DNA of 25,504 bases. It comes from Clostridiales bacterium. GTDB lineage: Bacteria; Bacillota; Clostridia; Lachnospirales; Lachnospiraceae. Positions 19,533-25,504 of the stretch are shown in pieces. The notes under the pieces are model-generated. The model was given only the letters and a program-made list of their open reading frames with translations. It made no database searches and was not told where the DNA came from. Both the position numbers and the translations under genes were made by a program. How positions within the stretch are numbered: position 1 is the first letter of the stretch; each line of letters starts with the position of its first letter. The DNA is taken from the NCBI GenBank assembly GCA_003343625.1, contig QAKV01000012.1:1-25504 (forward strand), read 5' to 3'.

Positions 19533-20308
19533 GCTCCACCCTTTCGATTCTTTTCATATAAAATGCGCAGTCCGTCCAGAGTCAGGGAACTGTCATATAC
19601 ATCGATGGCATCCGTTTCGTCTGCGATAATCCGCCCCAACCCGCCGGTAGCCACCACCTTCAGATCATCGTACCCGCTCTCCTTTTTCACCTGGCTGATG
19701 ATGTACTCGGTCTGGCCGATCTGTCCGTACACGAGCCCTGCCTGCATGCTGGTCACCGTTTCCCTGGCCAGTATGCTGTCCGGTTTCCTGATCTCCACTT
19801 CCGGCAGCTTCGCCGTATCCTCCCACAGCGCTTTTGCGGAAATTCGAATTCCAGGCGCAGTGATACCCACGCCGAAACAACCGTCCTCCGTCACCAAATC
19901 ATAGGTCGTAGCGGTTCCGAAATCCAGTACCAGCACAGGGCCTCCGTACTTCTCATAGGCAGCGACCACGTCCACGATCCGATCCGGGCCGATTTCCTTG
20001 GGATTTTCCGAAGTGATCCGAATCCCGGTTTTGATTCCCGTCCCCACGATGACCGGCTCCAGTTTCAGATATCGTTTCACCGCCCCCGTCAGGGCGTGCA
20101 TCACGTTGGGCACCACGCTGGCGATAATTGCCCCTCCCAGCCGTGCCGGATCCACCTGGTTGCTCTTGAGCATTTCCCGGATCTCAATTCCGTATTCGTC
20201 CGAAGTGCGCAGGAGCCTGGACGTCATTCGAAAGGTCGTGATCAGCTTTTTTTCCCGATAGACGCCAAACGTAATATTCGTATTCCCTACATCGATAACC
20301 AGAATCAT
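19529..20308 (-). CDS. coaX: Type III pantothenate kinase
   Basis: The product, 259 residues, phosphorylates pantothenate in the first step of coenzyme A synthesis. The ATP-binding start is [20 protein letters not shown]. The ASKHA-fold motifs [30 protein letters not shown] and VATGGLG are present. The ATG at 20308 is chosen because GGAGGT lies 5 bases upstream; an in-frame ATG four codons earlier overlaps that site. It overlaps dusB by 4 bases. Its neighbours birA and coaX together serve cofactor supply (biotin transfer and CoA) for acetyl-CoA carboxylase and related enzymes. A hairpin lies in the 61-base gap upstream. Confidence 0.95.
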   Translation of the reverse strand: MILVIDVGNTNITFGVYREKKLITTFRMTSRLLRTSDEYGIEIREMLKSNQVDPARLGGAIIASVVPNVMHALTGAVKRYLKLEPVIVGTGIKTGIRITSENPKEIGPDRIVDVVAAYEKYGGPVLVLDFGTATTYDLVTEDGCFGVGITAPGIRISAKALWEDTAKLPEVEIRKPDSILARETVTSMQAGLVYGQIGQTEYIISQVKKESGYDDLKVVATGGLGRIIADETDAIDVYDSSLTLDGLRILYEKNRKGGA

Positions 20309-20340
20309 TTTTACCTCCATTCCGAAGCGTCACAAAACCG

Positions 20341-20375
20341 GATTGAAAAATGCGTTATCGAGCGCATTTTCAATC
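20341..20375 (-). other. Hairpin between the small unknown gene and coaX
   Basis: On the minus strand GATTGAAAATGCG pairs with CGCATTTTTCAATC around an 8-base loop, 13 bp with one bulged T. It begins at the stop codon of the upstream gene and ends about 32 bases before coaX. The GC core followed by T5 makes it a possible weak terminator or attenuator before coaX. Confidence 0.5.
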
Positions 20376-20738
20376 GCCTTCCTCCAACAGTGCAGACATA
20401 TCTTCCTTCAATATGAAAACACGGTAATAGAGGCGGAGGGATTCCAGCAGCTCCTGCCGATTCCTCCGGATCTCTCCCACCAAAAGCCCGCTGGAAATCT
20501 CATCGTAGAGCAGGTCATCTTCCGCCGCGTCCGTCTCGAAAGCGAGGGTTCCATCCGGCTCGAATACGATGGTGAAAATCCCTCCCACTTCCGCCGTAAA
20601 CAGCACGCAGATGATGTGCAGCTCCTCCTGCACGGACTGCGGAATCCCGGAAAACTGCGGGTTAAAATAGTATTTTTTTTCGTAAGCATTGGCTCCGCAG
20701 AGCACAATTTTCTCGCCCTTCTGTGCAGATTCAGACAT
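20370..20738 (-). CDS. Small conserved hypothetical protein (possibly DUF6145 family)
   Basis: A 122-residue soluble protein with MSESAQKGEKIVLCGANAYE at the start, an aromatic-rich YYFNPQFSGIP and alternating hydrophobic beta-strand stretches (LHIICVLFTAEVGGIFTIVF). A C-terminal helix follows (SLRLYYRVFILKEDMSALLE). No catalytic motif is visible. I recall small proteins of this kind beside birA and coaX in Lachnospiraceae, carrying a DUF6145 label, but could not check. The start overlaps the end of birA by 8 bases, and AGAGGA lies about 10 bases before the ATG. It is surely part of the same transcript. Function unknown. Confidence 0.8.
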   Translation of the reverse strand: MSESAQKGEKIVLCGANAYEKKYYFNPQFSGIPQSVQEELHIICVLFTAEVGGIFTIVFEPDGTLAFETDAAEDDLLYDEISSGLLVGEIRRNRQELLESLRLYYRVFILKEDMSALLEEGD

Positions 20739-21525
20739 ATCCGTAAATTCCTCTCACCGATACTTCCCCCGCGAACACCGCCTCCACGGAACCATCGTTA
20801 CGGCGCACCAGCAGCCGTCCGGTATCGTCGATGCCCAGCGCTGTCCCCTTCCAGCTTCCCGCCGGATCCAACACTTCCACCCGCTCCATCCGGTTTGCCA
20901 ACAGCCCTTCATATTCCTCCCGCAGCGCGGAAAGATCTCCGGATGAACAGACGGACTGAAAGCAGTTCGTCAGCTCGTTCAGCACGCAGGCCAACAGCTC
21001 TTCCCGGCCGTATTCCCGGCCTTTCTCCCTCTTCAGAGACGTGGCAACCGTCTCGATTTCAGCCGGGAACTTCTCCTGGTTGACGTTGATGCCGATCCCC
21101 GTCACCATCCAATAACCGCCGTCCCCGCTGAAAAACAGCTCCGTCAGGATGCCGCACGTCTTCTTTCCTCCAATCACCACGTCATTCGGCCATTTGATCC
21201 GGGCCTGCACATCCGCGGCCCTGAGGGCCCGGCATACCGCCAGCGCCGCCGCCGGCGTCAGCATGGACGCGCTTTGAGAGGGGAGATCCGGCTGCAGAAG
21301 GACGCTGAAATACAGGTTTTGTCCCGGGGGCGAAATCCAGGCACGCCCTCTCCGCCCTCTTCCGGCCGTCTGTTGTTCGGCCGTCACCGCCAGAATCCGA
21401 CCGTTCGTTTCCGGAATCCGCCGTTTCGCCTCCGCATTGGTAGAGTCTGTCGTTTCCAGGCAGATCGCCCTGCCTTCCCAGCATCCTCCCTTCAGCGCTT
21501 CTCCGAGTTTCTTTTCATCCAGCAT
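20731..21525 (-). CDS. birA: Biotin--[acetyl-CoA carboxylase] ligase (no DNA-binding domain)
   Basis: The product, 264 residues, joins biotin to the biotin carboxyl carrier protein through biotinyl-AMP. The catalytic loop GRGRRGRAWISPPGQNLYF is present, along with ETTDSTNAEAKRR, the KWPNDVVIGGKKTCGILTE motif and GIGINVN. A C-terminal SH3-like region (about 215-264) follows. The N-terminal winged helix of BirA repressors (about 60 residues) is missing, so this is a monofunctional ligase that cannot regulate biotin genes by binding DNA. It starts 4 bases after the argF stop and overlaps the next gene by 8. Confidence 0.95.
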   Translation of the reverse strand: MLDEKKLGEALKGGCWEGRAICLETTDSTNAEAKRRIPETNGRILAVTAEQQTAGRGRRGRAWISPPGQNLYFSVLLQPDLPSQSASMLTPAAALAVCRALRAADVQARIKWPNDVVIGGKKTCGILTELFFSGDGGYWMVTGIGINVNQEKFPAEIETVATSLKREKGREYGREELLACVLNELTNCFQSVCSSGDLSALREEYEGLLANRMERVEVLDPAGSWKGTALGIDDTGRLLVRRNDGSVEAVFAGEVSVRGIYGYV

Positions 21526-21529
21526 ATCC

Positions 21530-22531
21530 TCAGCCCTGCCGCTCCTTCCAGCCGAGGGTAGCGGCCATCACCGCCTTGATGGTATGCATACGGTTCTCCG
21601 CTTCGTCGAACACCACGGACGCCTCGGATTCGAACACCTCGTCCGTCACCTCCATCTCGTAGATACCGAACCGCTCGCCGATCTCCCGTCCGATCTGGGT
21701 ATTGCGGTCATGAAAAGCGGGAAGGCAGTGCATGAAGATGGCGTTTCCCGCATTCTTCATCACATCCCTGTTCACCTGATAAGGGGACAGATCTTCGATG
21801 CGTTCCACCCAAACCGCATCCGGCTCGCCCATGGAAACCCATACGTCCGTGCAGATCACGTCCGCACCCCTGGTCCCTTCCATCACATCTTCCGTCAGCG
21901 TGACGCTGCCGCCCGTCTGCGCCGCAATCCGCCTGCACTGCTCCACCAGCGTCCGATCCGGGAAATAGCGGGAGGGCGCACAGGCCGTAAAATGCATCCC
22001 CATCTTGGCGCACAGAACCATGTAAGAGTTTCCCATATTATACCGGGCGTCACCCATATAAACCAGACGAACCCCCCTGATTCTCCCCAGATGCTCCCTG
22101 ATGGTCAGAAGATCGGCCAGCATCTGAGTAGGATGGAATTCGTTGGTCAGACCGTTCCACACGGGAACTCCCGCATATTTTGCCAATTCTTCCACCACAT
22201 CCTGTCCGTATCCTCTGTATTCGATCCCTTCGAACATCCTTCCCAGTACCCGGGCCGTATCCTTAATGCTCTCCTTTTTGCCGATCTGGGAGCTGGAGGG
22301 ATCCAGATAGGTGGTTCCCATCCCCAGGTCATGGGCAGCCACCTCGAAGGAACTCCTGGTTCTCGTGCTGGTCTTTTCAAAAATGAGGGCGATATTCTTC
22401 CCCCGCAGGGTATCCACCGGAATGCCCGCCTTTTTCATCCCCTTGAGTTTCGCGGCCAGATCGACCAGATATTCGATCTCTTCCGGCGTATAATCCAGTA
22501 GTTTCAAAAAATGGCGACCTTTCAGATCCAT
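21530..22531 (-). CDS. argF: Ornithine carbamoyltransferase
   Basis: The enzyme, 333 residues, forms citrulline from ornithine and carbamoyl phosphate. The carbamoyl-phosphate site STRTR is at residues 55-59. HPTQ lies near 135, [12 protein letters not shown] follows, and the ornithine-binding [10 protein letters not shown] is near 270. The length and the GPS-like [20 protein letters not shown] stretch resemble the longer ArgI/ArcB form. No arcA or arcC is adjacent, so an anabolic (arginine synthesis) role is slightly favoured but not proven. The ATG at 22531 has AAAGGA about 9 bases before it; the frame 19 codons upstream lies in the leader. It heads the birA-coaX run. The 12-bp hairpin upstream could attenuate it. 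Confidence 0.94.
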   Translation of the reverse strand: MDLKGRHFLKLLDYTPEEIEYLVDLAAKLKGMKKAGIPVDTLRGKNIALIFEKTSTRTRSSFEVAAHDLGMGTTYLDPSSSQIGKKESIKDTARVLGRMFEGIEYRGYGQDVVEELAKYAGVPVWNGLTNEFHPTQMLADLLTIREHLGRIRGVRLVYMGDARYNMGNSYMVLCAKMGMHFTACAPSRYFPDRTLVEQCRRIAAQTGGSVTLTEDVMEGTRGADVICTDVWVSMGEPDAVWVERIEDLSPYQVNRDVMKNAGNAIFMHCLPAFHDRNTQIGREIGERFGIYEMEVTDEVFESEASVVFDEAENRMHTIKAVMAATLGWKERQG

Positions 22532-22566
22532 GCGTTTTTCCGTCCTTTCTCCGCTAAAAATGCAGG

Positions 22567-22612
22567 GGCTGTTACATTGACTTGACACCAGTGTGCGGCA
22601 AATGCAACAGCC
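22567..22612 (-). terminator. Hairpin between the SPFH gene and argF (weak terminator or attenuator)
   Basis: Minus-strand GGCTGTTGCATT pairs with AATGTAACAGCC, 12 bp with one G-U, around a 22-base loop. It begins 11 bases after the SPFH stop. TTTTT comes 6 bases beyond the stem, so termination may be partial. No convincing argF promoter was seen in this gap. Confidence 0.55.
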
Positions 22613-22622
22613 TCTTTTCGAT

Positions 22623-23549
22623 CTATTTTTCTGTTAAGAGCTCTTTTGCGCTGGCCAGCACGCCGGCCATGTTCTGGATCTCGGAAGGGATGATGATCTT
22701 GGTCGCCTTCCCGTCGGCCGCCTTCTCAAACGCCTCCAGGCTTTTGAGCTTTAAGACGGCATCGTCCGCGCCCACTTCCTTGATGTAGCGCAGGCCGTCC
22801 GCAGTCGCCTGCTGGACTTTCAGAATCGCTTCCGCTTCGCCTTCCGCTTCCCGGATCATCTTCTCTTTCTCCGCTTCCGCGCGCAGGATCGCGGACTGCT
22901 TCTCCGCCTCCGCCTCCAGAATCGCGGATTCTTTCTTTCCTTCCGCCACCAGAATGGTGGATTTCTTCTCGCCTTCGGCCCGCAGGATCGCTTCTCTTCT
23001 TTCCCGCTCCGCCTTCATCTGTTTCTCCATGGCATCCTGGATGGCCGCCGGAGGGATGATATTCTTGAGTTCGACGCGGTTGACCTTAATGCCCCAGGGA
23101 TCCGTGGCCACGTCCAGGGATGCCCGCATCTTGGCGTTGATCGTCTCTCTGGAAGTCAGCGTCTGATCCAGCTCCAGATCGCCGATGATATTGCGCAGCG
23201 TGGTAGCGGTCAGATTCTCGATGGCCATGATCGGATTTTCCACGCCGTAGGTAAACAGCTTGGGATCCGTGATCTGGAAGAAGATCACCGTATCGATCCG
23301 CATCGTCACATTATCCTTCGTAATCACGGGCTGCGGCGGAAAATCCGCGACCTGCTCCTTCAGCAGGACTCTCTTGGCCACCTTGTCGATAATCGGGACC
23401 TTGAGATGAAGGCCTACGCCCCAGGTATCCTGATAGGCTCCGAGCCGCTCCACCACATAGGCCTGCGCCTGGGGAACGATTTTGATGCAGGATGCCACGA
23501 TCAGAATGGCCAGAATCAGCAAAATCAGTAAAACAATCCCTAAAAACAT
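22623..23549 (-). CDS. SPFH/stomatin-like membrane protein (QmcA/HflK-C family)
   Basis: The product is 308 residues. One N-terminal membrane helix (about residues 4-22, [20 protein letters not shown]) is followed by an SPFH/Band-7 domain starting [18 protein letters not shown] long charged coiled coil (about 180-255) repeats [24 protein letters not shown] units, and a short C-terminal tail follows. The family forms ring-like membrane assemblies and functional microdomains, and often partners a protease or NfeD. The frame opens at a GTG (23558), but the ATG at 23549 has GAGGTG 6-7 bases upstream and is preferred. It lies 55 bases after nfeD, which supports a working pair. Confidence 0.93.
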   Translation of the reverse strand: MFLGIVLLILLILAILIVASCIKIVPQAQAYVVERLGAYQDTWGVGLHLKVPIIDKVAKRVLLKEQVADFPPQPVITKDNVTMRIDTVIFFQITDPKLFTYGVENPIMAIENLTATTLRNIIGDLELDQTLTSRETINAKMRASLDVATDPWGIKVNRVELKNIIPPAAIQDAMEKQMKAERERREAILRAEGEKKSTILVAEGKKESAILEAEAEKQSAILRAEAEKEKMIREAEGEAEAILKVQQATADGLRYIKEVGADDAVLKLKSLEAFEKAADGKATKIIIPSEIQNMAGVLASAKELLTEK

Positions 23550-23604
23550 ATTACCCACCTCTCTCCTGCGGACTATCGCCGCATCAGTCTTAACGGCCGC
23601 ATCC

Positions 23605-24048
23605 TCAGCCGGCCGCCTTTTCCGGCTCCACGATCAGCTTCACTCCGTCTATCGCCCGTACCGTCACCACGTTTCCCTCGGGGATTCTGCCGTCAGCCGC
23701 AGCGGAACGCGCAGTCCACTGCATCCCGTTCAGAGTGACCTGACCGCAGCCCTTCAGATTATCGATCTCGCCGGTGACGACACCCTTTTTGCCGATCAGG
23801 CTCTCCACGTTGGTCTTCGCGCGATCCCCGTTAAAATATTTCATGGCGACAGGTCTCGTGAATACCAGCATCAGGATCGATACGACCAGAAACAGTGCGA
23901 TCTGAACGAACAGCGGCGCGTTACACGCAGCCGCGATCAGCGCGACCAGCGCGCCCGCAGCGAACCAGATCGTGGTCAGTCCCATCGTTGCAGCTTCGAT
24001 CACCACCAGCGCGACCAGCAGAACCAGCCAGATGATCACTTCCATCAT
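23605..24048 (-). CDS. NfeD-like membrane protein (short form)
   Basis: The product is 147 residues. Membrane segments (about 5-22, 27-43 and 47-65) are followed by a soluble OB fold (about 75-140): ESLIGKKGVVTGEI, GQVTLNGMQWTARS and VRAIDGVKLIVEP. This is the short NfeD form without the ClpP-like protease domain. NfeD proteins pair with SPFH proteins in membrane quality control and microdomains, and the partner gene follows. AAAGGAGG lies 8 bases before the ATG. Confidence 0.9.
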   Translation of the reverse strand: MMEVIIWLVLLVALVVIEAATMGLTTIWFAAGALVALIAAACNAPLFVQIALFLVVSILMLVFTRPVAMKYFNGDRAKTNVESLIGKKGVVTGEIDNLKGCGQVTLNGMQWTARSAAADGRIPEGNVVTVRAIDGVKLIVEPEKAAG

Positions 24049-24081
24049 AGCGGATGCCTCCTTTCCTGGAAACCTGTTCTT

Positions 24082-24110
24082 ATGATACTATACTTCAGCA
24101 GGATATTCAA
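24082..24110 (-). promoter_or_regulatory. Candidate promoter for the nfeD-SPFH pair
   Basis: Minus strand TTGAAT (24110-24105) and TATCAT (24087-24082) with a 17-base spacer in the 71-base gap after the wall hydrolase. The predicted 5' UTR is about 27 bases. Both hexamers are fair matches. No terminator was seen in the gap, so read-through is possible. Confidence 0.5.
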
Positions 24111-24119
24111 CAAAATTCC

Positions 24120-25310
24120 TCACCAGAACACATGGTTGCCGATCACGATTCCTTCCCGGCTTCCCGCCCTTCTGAAGTGGGTCGCGCTCCCAACGGGGGA
24201 CACCCCTCCGATGGCTTCCCGGGCGGCCTGCAGGCAGGAAGATTTCACCGTCCCGGAGGCCACAACGCGGGACAGCTGGCCGCTGCCGGCGGGCGTGAAC
24301 TGTCCGGATGCGAAAATCACATCCCGGATCGTATCGGGATAAGCGCCGCTTTTGACCCGGTTCATGACTACAGCGCCGACGGCCACCTGTCCCTCATAAG
24401 GCTCATCCCCGGCCTCGCACTGAATCAGAGCGGCCAGCAGGACATCGTCCGCTGCCGCCATGGCCTGAGCTTTCTGCGCCTCAGCCGCCTGTTTCGCCCG
24501 TTCGGCCGCTTCCTGAGCCTGTTGTGCTTCTTCCTGTCGCTGTTGTACCTGAGAAACCGTCTCCCCGTAGTCCACCAGGAACTCCACTTCCACATAATCC
24601 GCGGAGACATAACCGGTTTTCCCGCCGTAATCCACCGCCACCCAGCCTTCCGGCACAGTCTTCCCTTCGCTGAATTCCAGCTGGCTGTCATCCACCACTT
24701 CGTATTCGGCACCTTCTTCCAACAGATCATATACTCCCGCTTCGGAAGACGGTTCCTTGCGGATCCGCAGCGCTCCCGTCGTGGTCCTGGCTATGGTTCT
24801 TCCCTCGTTCTTTGCGGCTTCCTGCGCCGCTTCCCCAAAGAGCAGAAAGTCATCCTTCGCCCAGCCTTCCAGTTCCCCGGAAACGAGCTTCGTCCAACCA
24901 TCCCGCCGCTCCAGGACCGTACCGCCACAGTCGGCATACAGATATCCCGCCAGCTTCGCTTCGCTGTCAGGCTCCTCCCGCACGTTCAGCACGTCGGTGA
25001 CATCCGCCATCACGAGGCCGCCCGCCTCGTCTTCCTCATCCGCCCCGCTTTCACTCCCGGTCTCAGACTCACTTTCCTCTCCGTTTTCCGATCCAAAACC
25101 GTTCTCCGACTCCGCTGTCTCTTCCGGCTCCGAAACGCTCTCTTCCTCCGGCTGGATCCCGGGATCCAGCAAGGCTGCAACGCCCGCCCCTTCCCTCCAG
25201 CTGCCCGCGCCTTTTTCTTCCTGCGCCTGCGCAGTCGTGCGCAAACCCAGCAGCAGGAAGATACCCGCTGCCCAAAAAACTCCCCTCCGCAAAATTCCGC
25301 CTTTTTCCAT
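24120..25310 (-). CDS. Secreted SH3-domain cell-wall hydrolase (SleB/CwlJ type)
   Basis: The product is 396 residues. A signal peptide (about 1-29, cleaved after TTAQA) is followed by an acidic Glu/Ser linker (about 45-95). Two bacterial SH3 domains follow (about 97-155, ending GWAKDDFLLFG, and 170-232, ending GYVSADYVEVE), then an Ala/Gln coiled coil (about 235-285). The C-terminal hydrolase-2 domain opens LLAALIQCEAGDEPYEGQVA with the likely catalytic glutamate at residue 299, and ends with THFRRAGSREGIVIGNHVFW. SleB-type enzymes are lytic transglycosylases acting on spore cortex. SH3 copies like this one more often remodel vegetative wall, and the upstream WalR-type box supports that. GGAG lies 5 bases before the ATG. 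Confidence 0.92.
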   Translation of the reverse strand: MEKGGILRRGVFWAAGIFLLLGLRTTAQAQEEKGAGSWREGAGVAALLDPGIQPEEESVSEPEETAESENGFGSENGEESESETGSESGADEEDEAGGLVMADVTDVLNVREEPDSEAKLAGYLYADCGGTVLERRDGWTKLVSGELEGWAKDDFLLFGEAAQEAAKNEGRTIARTTTGALRIRKEPSSEAGVYDLLEEGAEYEVVDDSQLEFSEGKTVPEGWVAVDYGGKTGYVSADYVEVEFLVDYGETVSQVQQRQEEAQQAQEAAERAKQAAEAQKAQAMAAADDVLLAALIQCEAGDEPYEGQVAVGAVVMNRVKSGAYPDTIRDVIFASGQFTPAGSGQLSRVVASGTVKSSCLQAAREAIGGVSPVGSATHFRRAGSREGIVIGNHVFW

Positions 25311-25358
25311 GATACTCCCGCTCCGACAACAACATTTCTTTCCGCCATATTTCGATTT

Positions 25359-25375
25359 ATTACAAAAATATTACA
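25359..25375 (-). promoter_or_regulatory. WalR (YycF)-type binding box
   Basis: The minus strand reads TGTAAT-ATTTT-TGTAAT, an exact match to the WalR consensus TGTWAH-N5-TGTWAH. It starts about 2 bases after the predicted transcript start of a wall hydrolase. In Bacillus, WalR sites downstream of the promoter repress while upstream sites activate, so repression is the simplest prediction here. Confidence 0.7.
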
Positions 25376-25383
25376 TCGATGTT

Positions 25384-25412
25384 ATCATATCAAACGCCGC
25401 CCGCGCTGTCAA
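25384..25412 (-). promoter_or_regulatory. Sigma-A type promoter for the wall hydrolase
   Basis: Minus strand TTGACA (25412-25407) and TATGAT (25389-25384) with a 17-base spacer, a near-perfect consensus. The predicted start is near 25377, with a 5' UTR of about 66 bases. Confidence 0.88.
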
Positions 25413-25418
25413 GAATCG

Positions 25419-25470
25419 TACAAAGCCGCCCCGCGGGCCGGATCGATCCGGCCCGCGGGGCGGCTTTGTA
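25419..25470. terminator. 52-nt perfect palindrome, probable bidirectional terminator
   Basis: TACAAAGCCGCCCCGCGGGC and the following bases to 25444 are mirrored exactly through 25470, with GGATCGATCC at the centre: 26 bp and no unpaired loop. CTTTGT follows the GC stem on either strand, a short T-rich tail in both directions. It lies 7 bases from the hydrolase -35. The 34 bases from 25471 to the window edge show no further feature. Confidence 0.7.
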
Positions 25471-25504
25471 AAACGATTTATCCCTATTCTTTTTGGAAAT
25501 CAGA

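Overview
The window is a moderately GC-rich stretch of a Clostridia chromosome, most like a Lachnospiraceae-type gut anaerobe. The protein sequences, the strong Shine-Dalgarno sites, the sigma-A promoters (TTGACA-17-TATAAT type) and the gene order rpmG-secE-nusG-rplK-rplA ... rplJ-rplL-rpoB-rpoC-rpsL all point that way. The family assignment comes from recalled protein similarity and was not computed. Every gene I can support lies on the minus strand, so transcription runs from high to low coordinates. I saw no tRNA, rRNA, CRISPR array, insertion sequence or prophage.

Region A (about 25,500 to 22,600) is envelope-related. It begins with a secreted SH3-domain SleB/CwlJ-type cell-wall hydrolase. 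This gene has a near-consensus promoter and an exact WalR-type direct repeat just downstream of the predicted start site. A small NfeD-like and stomatin/SPFH membrane pair follows, with its own candidate promoter.

Region B (22,531 to 15,277) is a tightly packed run of housekeeping genes: argF, birA, a small unknown, coaX, dusB, an unrecognised gene, greA and lysS. Gaps run from overlaps up to about 60 bases, which suggests one or two transcripts. LysS carries an unusual C-terminal tRNA-binding domain.

Region C (15,250 to 13,600) holds a small XRE-type regulator followed 15 bases later by UDP-galactopyranose mutase (glf).

Region D (13,523 to 1) is the ribosomal protein and RNA polymerase cluster. 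It is cut into separately promoted blocks: rpmG-secE-nusG-rplK-rplA with a structured leader and a terminator; a CapA-family membrane phosphoesterase-like gene inserted between rplA and rplJ; rplJ-rplL behind a classic L10 leader with an attenuator; a strong terminator and a new promoter before rpoB-rpoC; then a strong terminator and the start of rpsL, which runs off the window edge.

Most of the window is ordinary core genome. The points most worth following are: arginine at the streptomycin-determining residue of S12; the WalR box at the wall hydrolase; the LysS-tRNA-binding fusion; the capA insertion with its adjacent structured, repeat-like block; a 52-nt perfect palindrome; and two unrecognised genes inside the lysS operon. 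I did not find a clearly new multi-gene system.
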